This document shows, in pieces, positions 51,964 to 60,223 of a DNA stretch of 64,000 nucleotides. The notes beneath the pieces were generated by a model, which saw nothing but the letters and a program-made list of their open reading frames with translations, was not told the origin of the DNA and ran no database searches. The DNA is from Lentzea fradiae (lineage in GTDB: Bacteria > Actinomycetota > Actinomycetes > Mycobacteriales > Pseudonocardiaceae). Numbering within the stretch: the stretch's first letter is position 1; the number at the start of each line of letters is the position of its first letter. The DNA is taken from contig NZ_FNCC01000004.1 in the NCBI RefSeq assembly GCF_900100955.1, positions 372,001 to 436,000 of the forward strand. Direction: 5' to 3'. The translations under genes were made by a program, and so were the position numbers.

Positions 51964-53415
51964 TCAGTAGTGGTACGGGATGCGTGCGATCGGCTCGACC
52001 AGCTCACGCTCCTCATAGGACAGATGCGACAGCAACGTGTCCGTGAGCAGGTCGACCGCGTCCGACACCTCCGTGATCCGCTGGGGCTCGGCGACCGTGC
52101 TGACCAGGGCGGCGTCCAGCCGTTCGAGCACCTCGTGGATGACGTGGTGCTCCTCGGTCAGCCGGTCGAGCACGGGCCCCAGCCGGGCGTCCCCCGCCCG
52201 CAGCTGCGGGTAGAGGCTGCGGTCCTCCAGCGTGTGGTGGATGGTCACCAGCCGGCAGTACGACTCGCAGTACGCGCCCATCGTCCAGTTGTTCTGCCGC
52301 ATGGTCATCGCGTTGATCTCGTCCCGCGCGTCGCCCACGCCCAGCACACCGTCGGCGACCTTGCGCACCAGCGCGCGGATCTTCGTGAGCTCCTCCCGCA
52401 GGTGGTTGTGCACGCCGACGAGCTGACGGCTGTGCGTCCGCCCCGCGTTGGTGTACACGGCATCCGGTTCGGGCTTCGGACCGCGCGGACGCTTCGACTC
52501 GTCCCACGGACTCGTCGGCGAAAGCCGCTTCCCGTCGTCAGGCGTGGGCGTCACGCCCAGCGCTTTTGGGAGGGCGGTGCGCTCCTTCGCCACGATCTCC
52601 CGGACGGCCGGTGCCACGTCCTCCGCGAACGTCCGCAGCTCGTCGTCGTTCTCGACCACGAGGATGAACCCGCTGACGCCGTGGTCGAGCGCCAGCCCGG
52701 CGAGCTGTTCGGCCGTGAAGCCGGGCGAGATGTTGTAGAGGCGCCTGACGTCCTGGGGTGATCGTCCGGCCTCGTGCGCCGCGTCGTCGATGACCGCGTT
52801 CATCGACGCCAGCTGCTCCGGCGGCGCGTACGCGCTCGACGGCAGCCACCCGTCGGCGGCGCGCCCGGTGAGTTGCAGCATCCGCTTCTTGTAGGCGCCG
52901 AGCCAGATCCCGACGTCGTGCACCGGGAACGGCCCCGGCCGCGCCCCGTCGAGCGAGTAGTGCTCCCCCTGGACTCGCGCACCCCGCCCCGGCGTCCACA
53001 ACGCCCTGATGACGGTGATCGCCTCCTCCAGCGCCCTCACCGACTCGCCGGGCGTCCGCCGCGGCCCGCCCATCGCCGCGATGGCGTCCCAGAACGCCCC
53101 GGCGCCGAGCCCCAGCTCGACCCGCCCGCCGGTGACGACGTCCAGGCTCGCCACCGCGCGCGCCAGCACGGCCGGTGGCCGCAGCGGCAGGTTGGCGACG
53201 TTGGGGAACACCCGCACATTCGTCGTGCTCGCGGCGATGACCGCCAGCGAGGTCCACGTGTCGAGGTGCGTGGCGTTGTACGGGTGGTCCTGGATGCTGA
53301 CCAGCTCCAGTCCGAGCACGTCAGCGGCCTTCGCCAAGCGGAGCGTGTCGGCGAACCGCGCCGCCGTGGGCGGGAGGAACACGCCGAACTCCAGCGGGTG
53401 ACCGTAGTCTGTCAT
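51964..53415 (-). CDS. LLM flavin oxidoreductase fused to hemerythrin-like domain
   Basis: A 483-residue cytosolic fusion. Residues 1-300 are a luciferase-like barrel (LEFGVFLPPTAA, VSIQDHPYNATHLDTWT, GGRVELGLGAGAFWDAIAAM). Residues 330-483 are a hemerythrin/HHE helical bundle with iron-ligand candidates in VHNHLREEL, IHHTLEDRSLYPQL, EEHHVIHEVLERL and LSHLSYEERELV. The fusion could couple flavin/F420 chemistry to oxygen or iron sensing. ATG at 53415. Divergent from a MarR gene across two palindromic operators. Confidence 0.9.
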   Translation of the reverse strand: MTDYGHPLEFGVFLPPTAARFADTLRLAKAADVLGLELVSIQDHPYNATHLDTWTSLAVIAASTTNVRVFPNVANLPLRPPAVLARAVASLDVVTGGRVELGLGAGAFWDAIAAMGGPRRTPGESVRALEEAITVIRALWTPGRGARVQGEHYSLDGARPGPFPVHDVGIWLGAYKKRMLQLTGRAADGWLPSSAYAPPEQLASMNAVIDDAAHEAGRSPQDVRRLYNISPGFTAEQLAGLALDHGVSGFILVVENDDELRTFAEDVAPAVREIVAKERTALPKALGVTPTPDDGKRLSPTSPWDESKRPRGPKPEPDAVYTNAGRTHSRQLVGVHNHLREELTKIRALVRKVADGVLGVGDARDEINAMTMRQNNWTMGAYCESYCRLVTIHHTLEDRSLYPQLRAGDARLGPVLDRLTEEHHVIHEVLERLDAALVSTVAEPQRITEVSDAVDLLTDTLLSHLSYEERELVEPIARIPYHY

Positions 53416-53426
53416 GCCGAAAGTAT

Positions 53427-53466
53427 GCCACGCAGATGTTCTGCTGTGCAGACGTTCTGTCGTGGC
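53427..53466. promoter_or_regulatory. MarR-type operators between divergent genes
   Basis: Two 11-bp dyads, CAGATGTTCTG (53433-53443) and CAGACGTTCTG (53449-53459), lie 16 bp apart in the 64-bp gap between the LLM-hemerythrin and MarR genes, framed by GCCACG/CGTGGC (53427-53432, 53461-53466). The symmetry suits a dimeric MarR repressor acting on both promoters. Confidence 0.65.
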
Positions 53467-53479
53467 TATCATTGGCCGG

Positions 53480-53962
53480 GTGACCGCTCTCTCGGACGAC
53501 TTCGGCTGGACCTTGGGCGTCGTCTTCCGCGCCTTCGTCAAGGCGACCAATGCGGCGGTCGGCGACCTCCCAGGAGGCCACCGCGGCTACCAGGTCCTGA
53601 GCGCGTCCGTCCGCGACCGGCCGGAGAGCCAGTCCGCGCTCTGCCGGCAGCTCGGCGTCGACCGCACGGTGATGACCTACCTGCTGGACGACCTGGAAGC
53701 GGCGTCACTCGTCGTCCGCAAACCCGCGCCCACCGACCGCCGGACCCGCCTCGTGGTGGCCACCGACACCGGCCGCGACCGGTTGCGCGAACTGGACCTC
53801 CGGCTCGCGCACGCCGAGGCGCACGTGCTGTCCGGGCTGTCCGAGGAGGACCGGGCGGCGTTCAAGGGCCTGCTCCGCCGGGTGGCCGGGCACGTGAACG
53901 AGCTGGACCCGGTGCCGAGCGCCTGCCAGGCCGTGCAGGACATCGCGGCGAGCACCTCGTAG
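53480..53962 (+). CDS. MarR-family transcriptional regulator
   Basis: A 160-residue winged-helix regulator: QSALCRQLGVDRTVMTYLLDDLEAASLVVRK is the DNA-binding core (LGVDRTVMTYLLDDLE as the recognition region), then the wing PAPTDRRTRLVVAT and a dimerisation helix. The GTG at 53480 is chosen because it follows the operator region and fits family length. Divergent from the LLM-hemerythrin gene, its likely target. Confidence 0.9.
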   Translation: MTALSDDFGWTLGVVFRAFVKATNAAVGDLPGGHRGYQVLSASVRDRPESQSALCRQLGVDRTVMTYLLDDLEAASLVVRKPAPTDRRTRLVVATDTGRDRLRELDLRLAHAEAHVLSGLSEEDRAAFKGLLRRVAGHVNELDPVPSACQAVQDIAASTS

Positions 53963-54035
53963 CCCCGTCTGTGACCCCACCGGGTGTCGCCTTGCGATGT
54001 CCGATTAGCGTAGTTTCTCACACGCCCGAAACTTG

Positions 54036-54073
54036 CCGACATCGTGTCGGTATGGTTGTCGACATGATGTCGG
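54036..54073. promoter_or_regulatory. Two TetR-type dyads upstream of the ABC operon
   Basis: CCGACATCGTGTCGG (54036-54050) and TCGACATGATGTCGG (54059-54073) are related 15-bp palindromes 23 bp apart, ending 16 bp before the permease start. They are the probable binding sites of the TetR repressor at the end of the operon. Confidence 0.7.
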
Positions 54074-54088
54074 TTAAAAGGGGGCGCT

Positions 54089-55210
54089 GTGTTCCTCGCC
54101 CTGCGTGAACTCGTCTTCGCTCGTGGCCGGTTCGCCCTCATGGGCTCCGTGGTCGCGCTCATCGCGATCCTCATGGTGCTGCTGTCGGGCCTGTCGGTCG
54201 GTCTCGTGAACGACGGCGTCTCCGGCTTGAAGAAGCTGCCGGTGTCGGCGTTCTCCTTCCAGAAGGGCACCTCCACGGACGGCGCCTTCTCCCGGTCGAC
54301 GGTGGACGTGAGCGTCGCCGAGACCTGGCGGGGACGTTCCGGCGTCGAGGACGCCGCCCCCTTCGGCAACACGCTGGTGAACGCCAAGACCGACTCGGGG
54401 GTCGACATCGACCTCGCGCTGTTCGGGGTGGAACCGGGCAGCTTCGTCGCCCCGCAGGCGACCAACGGTGAGAAGCTGAGCGACCGCGGCACCGTCCTGC
54501 TGGGACAGACGGCCGAGGAGGCCGGTGTCCGGATCGGGGACACCGTCGTCGTCGACCAGCTCGAGACGCCGTTGAAGGTCACCGGTTTCCTCGACGGCCA
54601 GCACACCTTCGGGCACGTCGACGTCGGCTACCTCGACCTGCGGACGTGGCAGGAGATCCGGGCAGGCGTCCGCCAGGGCGAAGAGGTGCCCGCGCACGTC
54701 TACGACCAGGTCACCGCGATCGCCCTGAAGGGCGACGGCATCGACCTCGCGGCCGGTGACGAGGCGCTGGAGACCAAGTCGCTGACGCTGGAGGAGTCCT
54801 TCGGCGCGTCGCCGGGCTACTCCGCGGAGACCTCGACGCTGGACCTGATCCAGGTCTTCCTCTACGCCATCTCGGCACTGGTGGTGGGCGCGTTCTTCAC
54901 CGTCGTCACCATCCAGCGCAAGCACGAGATCGCGGTGCTGCGCGCGATGGGGTCCAGCACCGGCAGGCTGCTGCGCGACTCGCTCGCGCAGTCGCTGATC
55001 CTGCTGGTCGCCGCGTCGGCGGTCGGCGTCGGGCTCGGCGTCGCCATGGGCGCCGCGATCTCCGGGGCGCCGATGCCGTTCCAGCTCGACTTCGGCTCGA
55101 TCGGCGCCGCGACCGCCGGGCTCATCGTGCTCGGCGTGATCGGTGCCGGCGTGGCCGTGCTGCGCATCACCCGCGTCGACCCGCTGACCGCACTGGGAGG
55201 TTCCCGATGA
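54089..55210 (+). CDS. ABC transporter permease (FtsX/MacB type)
   Basis: A 373-residue membrane protein: one N-terminal transmembrane helix (MGSVVALIAILMVLLSGL), a large extracytosolic domain (about 45-255) and three C-terminal helices with the FtsX pattern (IQRKHEIAVLRAMGSSTGRL). It resembles the DevC/HetT-like exporters. GTG start just after two TetR-type operators; its stop overlaps the ATPase start as ATGA. Substrate unknown. Confidence 0.9.
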   Translation: MFLALRELVFARGRFALMGSVVALIAILMVLLSGLSVGLVNDGVSGLKKLPVSAFSFQKGTSTDGAFSRSTVDVSVAETWRGRSGVEDAAPFGNTLVNAKTDSGVDIDLALFGVEPGSFVAPQATNGEKLSDRGTVLLGQTAEEAGVRIGDTVVVDQLETPLKVTGFLDGQHTFGHVDVGYLDLRTWQEIRAGVRQGEEVPAHVYDQVTAIALKGDGIDLAAGDEALETKSLTLEESFGASPGYSAETSTLDLIQVFLYAISALVVGAFFTVVTIQRKHEIAVLRAMGSSTGRLLRDSLAQSLILLVAASAVGVGLGVAMGAAISGAPMPFQLDFGSIGAATAGLIVLGVIGAGVAVLRITRVDPLTALGGSR

Positions 55211-55911
55211 GCGCCAAGGACGTCCCTGGCCTCGTCCTCGACTCCGTCACGCTCGAGCACGGTGACGGCGAGGAGATGGTCACGGCCCTCGACAACGTGA
55301 GCCTCGTGGTCGAGCCCGGCGAGTTCGTCGCCATCGTCGGCCCGTCCGGGTCCGGCAAGTCGAGCCTCCTCGCGGTGGCGGGCGCCCTGGTGCCGCCCAC
55401 CAGCGGGAAGGTGCAGGTTGGCGGTGTCGAGCTGACCGGGATGAAGCCCAAGGAGCTCACCCGCCTGCGCCGCGACCACATCGGCTTCGTCTTCCAGTCC
55501 GGCAACCTGGTGCCCGCGCTGACGGCGCTGGACCAGCTCCGGCTGCCGATCACGTTCGGCAAGAAGGTCGAGCCGCGCGACCCGGCCACGCTGCTGAAGG
55601 AGGTCGGCATGGACCACCGCGCCGACCGCCGCCCGCACCAGCTCTCGGGTGGTGAACGCCAGCGCGTCGGCATCGCGCGGGCGCTCGTCACGCGGCCGGA
55701 CCTGCTGCTCGTCGACGAGCCCACCGCCGCCCTGGACCGCCAGCGCAGCCAGGAGATCGTCGGCCTGCTCGCCCGCGAAGCCCACGAGCACGGTGTCGCG
55801 ACCGTGATGGTGACGCACGACCACGACGTGCTGCACCACTGCGACAGGGTGCTGTCGATGGTCGACGGTATCTTGAGCGAGTACGTCCCGCAGACCGTTT
55901 CCGCCCGCTGA
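55207..55911 (+). CDS. ABC transporter ATP-binding protein (LolD/MacB type)
   Basis: A 234-residue ATPase partner of the permease. Walker A GPSGSGKSS, Q loop FVFQSGNLVPAL, signature LSGGERQRVGIARAL and Walker B LLLVDEPTAALD are intact, and the switch histidine is in VTHDHDVL. Coupled to the permease gene by an ATGA overlap and followed 13 bp later by the TetR gene. Confidence 0.95.
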   Translation: MSAKDVPGLVLDSVTLEHGDGEEMVTALDNVSLVVEPGEFVAIVGPSGSGKSSLLAVAGALVPPTSGKVQVGGVELTGMKPKELTRLRRDHIGFVFQSGNLVPALTALDQLRLPITFGKKVEPRDPATLLKEVGMDHRADRRPHQLSGGERQRVGIARALVTRPDLLLVDEPTAALDRQRSQEIVGLLAREAHEHGVATVMVTHDHDVLHHCDRVLSMVDGILSEYVPQTVSAR

Positions 55912-55924
55912 CAGAGGTTCGCAC

Positions 55925-56536
55925 GTGCCCCGCATCCAGGCCCCGACCGTCGCCGAGCACCGCGCCCGGCAACGCCAGGCGATCCTGGACGCGGCGCGGG
56001 CGCTGCTCGCCGAGAACGGCGAGGCGCCCTCGCTCGCGGCCGTGGGGGCACGTGCGGGCCTGGCCAGGTCCAGCGTCTACGAGTACTTCTCGTCGCGCGG
56101 TGATCTCCTGGCCGGAGTGGTCGCCGACGTCCTGCCCGCCTGGGCGGACAGGATCGTCGAGGCCGTCGAAGCCGCCCCGACGCCCGGTGAGCGCGTCTGG
56201 GCCTACGTGACCGCGAACGTCGAGCTGTTCGCGGGTTCCGAACAGGCCGTAGCCCGCGCCCTCACGAGCGTGGTGGACCCGGCCGTCCTGGCAGCGCCGA
56301 TGGAGGAGTTCCACGACTCGCTGCAGAAACCGCTCCTCGCCGCTTTGCGCGCGCACGGCGAAGCCCAGCCCGAGGTGATGGCGGACATCATCGGTTCGAT
56401 GGTGGTCCGCGCGAGCCGCGACCTGTGGTCGCCCAACAAGCGCACCGTCAAGCGCCGCCTCGACGCGGCGCTGGCCATGCTGCGCCGCCTCCTCGGTCCC
56501 TATCTCCAGCTCCCGGACGACTCGGCGGCGAAGTAA
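55925..56536 (+). CDS. TetR-family repressor
   Basis: A 203-residue regulator: the N-terminal helix-turn-helix RQAILDAARALLAENGEAPS followed by AVGARAGLARSSVYEYFSSR, then a ligand-binding helical domain. GTG start. As the last gene of the exporter operon it probably represses its own transcript through the dyads at 54036-54073, released by the exporter's substrate. Confidence 0.92.
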   Translation: MPRIQAPTVAEHRARQRQAILDAARALLAENGEAPSLAAVGARAGLARSSVYEYFSSRGDLLAGVVADVLPAWADRIVEAVEAAPTPGERVWAYVTANVELFAGSEQAVARALTSVVDPAVLAAPMEEFHDSLQKPLLAALRAHGEAQPEVMADIIGSMVVRASRDLWSPNKRTVKRRLDAALAMLRRLLGPYLQLPDDSAAK

Positions 56537-56603
56537 GCGCTGTGTGAGCGCGATCACCCAAGCCTCTCCAAGAGAGTGATCTGCGCGAGCACGGCTCGTC
56601 GCC

Positions 56604-56826
56604 GTGGTGACCATCGGCCTGACCGTCATCGCCGGTCCCGGCATCGCTTTCGCGACCGCGGGGACGGAGGTCCGCGGCAGCCGGGCCCAGCCGACGCGGC
56701 AGCCCGCCGAACCGCTCCAGCAGCCGGCCCAGCCGGTCGAGGGCGACCTGGCCGACTCGCCGAACCTCTCGGGCGCGGCGTCCGGATGTCCCTGCGCCTG
56801 CCGGTCCGCGACCGACCTGCCGTCGC
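56604..56826 (+). other. Possible remnant of a secreted Pro-rich protein
   Basis: In the 290-bp gap between the TetR and ACP stops, a frame from GTG 56604 begins with a signal-peptide-like VTIGLTVIAGPGIAFATAG and continues with a Pro/Gln-rich stretch (PTRQPAEPLQQPAQP), but it then runs on as antisense of the ACP gene with no natural end. No basic N-terminal region or binding site. Likely a truncated gene. Confidence 0.3.
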
Positions 56827-57108
56827 TCAGTCGCTCGGGGCGTTCACGGCATACCGCTCGCGCGCCTGGCAGATCAACCGCTCGATGTCCTGCACGGTCT
56901 GCACCTCGGGGATGGCCTCGAACCCGAGGTCGACGTGGAAGCCCAGCTCGATCCCGGCGACCAGGCGGAGGATCTTCATGGAGTCGATGCCGGGCAGCTC
57001 CCTCACATCGGTGGTGTCCTCGATCCACTCCTCGCGGCCGAGCTCCAGCTTCTCGCGGATCAGGGAGTGCAGCCACTGTCGTTCTTCGGAGGTGAGACGG
57101 GCGTTCAC
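56827..57108 (-). CDS. Acyl carrier protein
   Basis: A 93-residue carrier protein. The 4'-phosphopantetheine attachment site is Ser43 in PGIDSMKIL, followed by the usual acidic helix region (RLVAGIELGFHVDL). It carries acyl groups as thioesters. The GTG at 57108 is chosen because GAGGAG (57120-57115) is 6 bp upstream; the ATG 6 bp earlier would overlap that site. It is the last gene after the fatty-acyl-AMP ligase, 49 bp downstream, its evident partner. Confidence 0.9.
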   Translation of the reverse strand: MNARLTSEERQWLHSLIREKLELGREEWIEDTTDVRELPGIDSMKILRLVAGIELGFHVDLGFEAIPEVQTVQDIERLICQARERYAVNAPSD

Positions 57109-57157
57109 GGGCATCTCCTCGTTGTAGTGGAAGGGTTTGGTCGGTTCTGGGGGTCGC

Positions 57158-58834
57158 TCAACAGCGGAGAGCACCGTCGAGGTACTGCTGCCGCGTCCGG
57201 CTCCGTCTCACCTTGCCGCTGGAGGTCTTGGGCAGTCCTCCCGGCGTCAGCAGGAGGACCTCCGCCACGGCCAGGGACAGCGTGGTCTGGACGTGGCCGC
57301 GGACCTGCCGCGCCACCGCGGCGGCGTCGCCCCCGCGCAGCTCGGCGACGATCACCACCTCCTCCGTGGCCGGGCCGGGCCGGGTGAAGGCCACGACGTT
57401 GCCCTTGCGCAGGCCGGGCACCTCGGCCGCGGCCCACTCCACCGTCTGCGGGTCGTGGTTGCGCCCGTTGACGATCAGCAGGTCCTTCTTGCGGCTCGTC
57501 ACGTGCAGGACGCCGTCCGCCAGGTAGCCGCAGTCCCCGGTCCGCAGGCCCTGGGCCGTGAAACCGCGTCGGGTCGCCTCCGCGTCACCGTGGTAGCCCG
57601 CGGCGACGCTCGGGCCCTGGAAGACCACCTCGCCGACGTGCCGCTCGGGGAGCGGGATCCCCTCGTCGTCCACGACGAGGACCCGGTGACCCGCGATCGG
57701 CCGCCCGCACGGCACGAACGCCACTTGAGCCTCGCCGGCCTCGGCGGGCCGCGCGAGACCGCCCGCGAGGTAAGGCTCCTTCTGGACGACGTCCGGGACG
57801 ACAGGAACCCCGATCTCGCCGAACGAGATCGCGAGCGTCGCCTCCGCCATGCCGTAGCACGGCACCACCACGCCCGGCCGCAGCCCCGCCGAGGCGAAGT
57901 GCGCCGCGAACGAACGCAACGTCCCGGGATGGTTGGGTTCGGCGCCGCAGCCCACGACCCGGAGGCAGGACAGGTCCAGATGCTCCACCGTCGTGTGCTT
58001 GACGGCCAGCGCCAGACCGAAGTTGGGCGCGAACGTGACGGTCGCGCGGTGCCGGCTCACCGTTTCCAGCCAGAGCCCCGGTGAGAACGCGAAGCGCAGC
58101 GTCGGCAGGAAGCTCACCGGACACCGCGCGACCAGCGGCGCCAGCACGAACCCGACCAGCCCCATGTCGTGGTGCAGGGGCAACCAGCTCACGCCCCGGT
58201 CTCGGCCGGGCCGGAGATCGAGGGCCCCGATGATGGCCGCGCAGTTGGCGAGCACGTTGGCGTGCGTGACCCGCACCCCCTTGGGCGCCGCCGTGCTCCC
58301 CGACGTGAACTGGAGGAACATGACGTCCTCCGGGCGAATCGCCTCCGGCTGGGGCGCGCTCCCCACCAGCGGCTCGGCGAAGAACTCTTCCGTGACAACG
58401 ACTTGCACACCGTCGACCGCTTGCAGCAGCGCCTCGACCAGGTCCCGCGGCACCAAAAGCGCGCGGGCTCCCGACATACGGACGATGTGGGCGGCGTCCT
58501 CGCAGTACGTCTCGAACCTGGTCAAGCCCAGCGGTGGATACATCGGAACCGGGATCACACCAACGGAAACCGCGCCCAGGAACGTGAGGACGAACTCCCG
58601 TTGCTCGGGGACGACGAGCGCGATGCGGTCCCCTTTGCGCAGACCGCTTCGAAGCAGCCGGTGCCCGCGGCGCAAAGCCTCCCGCGACAGCTCCGACCAA
58701 CTCACGAAGTGCTCGTGCCCGTCCGCCTGGATGAAGGTGTAGCCGTCGTCCGTGTGGCCGAGGTTCTCCGCGAGGACTTCGGCGAAGGTCGAGACCGTCG
58801 CACCCGCGGGAGGCGGCGTTTCCTTGGAGGACAT
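57158..58834 (-). CDS. Fatty-acyl-AMP ligase (FAAL-type adenylate-forming enzyme)
   Basis: A 558-residue enzyme that activates a fatty acid with ATP and passes it to a carrier protein. P-loop FTSGSTAAPKGVR, the core GCGAEPNHPGTL, YGMAEATLAISFG and the hinge TGDCGYLADG are present; the FAAL mark VSWLPLHHDMGLVG is clear, and the C-terminal lysine lies in TSSGKVRR. The ATG at 58834 follows family start. It sits between the unrecognised single-Cys protein and the ACP on one transcript. Free-CoA ligase activity is less likely given the ACP. Confidence 0.92.
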   Translation of the reverse strand: MSSKETPPPAGATVSTFAEVLAENLGHTDDGYTFIQADGHEHFVSWSELSREALRRGHRLLRSGLRKGDRIALVVPEQREFVLTFLGAVSVGVIPVPMYPPLGLTRFETYCEDAAHIVRMSGARALLVPRDLVEALLQAVDGVQVVVTEEFFAEPLVGSAPQPEAIRPEDVMFLQFTSGSTAAPKGVRVTHANVLANCAAIIGALDLRPGRDRGVSWLPLHHDMGLVGFVLAPLVARCPVSFLPTLRFAFSPGLWLETVSRHRATVTFAPNFGLALAVKHTTVEHLDLSCLRVVGCGAEPNHPGTLRSFAAHFASAGLRPGVVVPCYGMAEATLAISFGEIGVPVVPDVVQKEPYLAGGLARPAEAGEAQVAFVPCGRPIAGHRVLVVDDEGIPLPERHVGEVVFQGPSVAAGYHGDAEATRRGFTAQGLRTGDCGYLADGVLHVTSRKKDLLIVNGRNHDPQTVEWAAAEVPGLRKGNVVAFTRPGPATEEVVIVAELRGGDAAAVARQVRGHVQTTLSLAVAEVLLLTPGGLPKTSSGKVRRSRTRQQYLDGALRC

Positions 58835-58923
58835 GGGACCTGCCCAGGGTGAAGGGCTCCGGGTGTGGGCCCCGCGTGACACGGCGGGGGCCCGCACCGG
58901 GAGTCAGAACGGCCGTGGACGGG

Positions 58924-59718
58924 TCAGTTGTTCCAGGCGGGACTTTCGTTCGGCGGCACCGGGTAGCTTGCCGTGTCCTGCTCCCACTCCTCCACGTCCT
59001 GGGTGTCCCACTTGAGCAGTGTCTCGGCGTTGCGCTTGCACTTGTCGAAGTCGAGCACGCCGTAGCCGCGGTAGACGTTGAGCTGCTGGTTCAGCTGCTC
59101 GTACCCCTTGCCCGACTTGTACTCCATTGCCACCGACGTCCGGACGGTTCCGAGGTACAGGTGTCTGTCGTGGCGTGACAGGACGCCGATCTGCTGGTTG
59201 GAGTTCGACTGCTTCTCGCCCTTGTTCTCGACCGCCAGCTCGCCGACCTTCTTGATGCTCTTCACGATTCCCTCGAAGTTCACCTTCGTCACGATGTTCT
59301 CGATCAGGTCCGACACCGCGTTGACGGCCTGCTCCAGCGAGGTCTTGCTGATGGCCGCCTCGCGGTAGTCGGACGTGTACGTCAGGAAGAACGGGATCGT
59401 GGAGAACTTCCTGAGGAAGTTCTCCCAGGCGACCGGGTCGAACTTCTCGCTGCCGGGGTTGAAGTTGCTGGTGGTGACGGCTTTGTGGACGATGGTGCTG
59501 CCGACGGACTCCCAGGTTCTGAACTTCGCCAACGGTCCCAGGTCCGGCAGTGGGCTGTCGTCCTCCACGGACTTGTTGCCGACCCCGAGGCTGTTGTCAC
59601 CGGCGTCGAACAGCGAAAGCGCGGACAACGTCTCGGAGTCCGGCGAGGGGGACGGCGCCTGCCACAGCGAGATTTCCAGTTTTTCCAGGTCCAGCTGGGT
59701 CTTGCTGATTTCGTTCAT
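58924..59718 (-). CDS. Unrecognised 264-residue protein with a single cysteine
   Basis: No family recognised. The protein is polar, Asn/Ser/Lys-rich (unlike its neighbours), without signal peptide or membrane helix, with a disordered-looking start (residues 20-60) and an alpha/beta body: TIPFFLTYTSDYREAAIS, LEQAVNAVSDLIENIV, QQIGVLSRHDRHLYLGTVRT, QLNVYRGYGVLDFDKCKRNA. Cys227 is its only cysteine. It is the first gene of the unit with FAAL and ACP. In size and single Cys it recalls the palmitoylated virulence factor Evf, which would fit an acyl-activating partner, but this is only an analogy I could not test. The start ATG follows GAGGAG. Confidence 0.75.
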   Translation of the reverse strand: MNEISKTQLDLEKLEISLWQAPSPSPDSETLSALSLFDAGDNSLGVGNKSVEDDSPLPDLGPLAKFRTWESVGSTIVHKAVTTSNFNPGSEKFDPVAWENFLRKFSTIPFFLTYTSDYREAAISKTSLEQAVNAVSDLIENIVTKVNFEGIVKSIKKVGELAVENKGEKQSNSNQQIGVLSRHDRHLYLGTVRTSVAMEYKSGKGYEQLNQQLNVYRGYGVLDFDKCKRNAETLLKWDTQDVEEWEQDTASYPVPPNESPAWNN

Positions 59719-59730
59719 GACTGCTCCTCG

Positions 59731-59752
59731 CCGCGGATGAGGTGATCCGCGG
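59731..59752. promoter_or_regulatory. Inverted repeat at the start of the FAAL/ACP unit
   Basis: CCGCGGAT-gaggtg-ATCCGCGG is a perfect 8+8 dyad with a 6-nt spacer, 13-34 bp upstream of the single-Cys protein gene and touching its GAGGAG binding site. In RNA it could form a hairpin that hides the site; in DNA it could be an operator. Confidence 0.5.
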
Positions 59753-60223
59753 TCAGATGGACGACATGTGAAGAACTCGAATGCCAGTGCGGGCTGCCGA
59801 TGGGCTCACGTCGTCGAACTGGGAGAACGCTGCTGCCCGGCTACGGCCGGGCGCCACACAGCGGAATGGGACGACGCTTCGTCATCGGGGCGTTTGCGCG
59901 GCTCGACGGGATGTCCGTGACCGCCGCGGTCTTTGCTGCCCAACGCCAGGTGAGTAGGACGACCTGACCGACAAGATCGGTGCCGTACGGCCGGGCACAC
60001 GCACCACCCGGCATGGCTTACGCCATCGCGCACCGCGTTCGCGGGCCGGGGGCGAGAATCGCCGAAACCCAACCCGGTTCGATACAAGCAGAACCAGCGC
60101 TGACTGCCAATACACCCTCGGCCCGGTCACACCATCGTGTGCTGGTTGACCCCCGAAATCCCCGCCAACGGCCACGAGCGGTGAACGCGGCCGTTGCCGG
60201 AGAGGTGACGTGGTCGCGCAGGG
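59753..60223. other. Non-coding stretch between two minus-strand genes
   Basis: The 471 bp hold no ORF with coding-like composition. Seen are a weak hairpin AACGGCC/GGCCGTT (60167-60173, 60189-60195), a plausible terminator for the 60224-61015 gene, and nothing recognisable as an RNA gene. A promoter for the FAAL/ACP unit should lie near 59760-59850 but no clear -35/-10 pair stands out. Confidence 0.5.
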
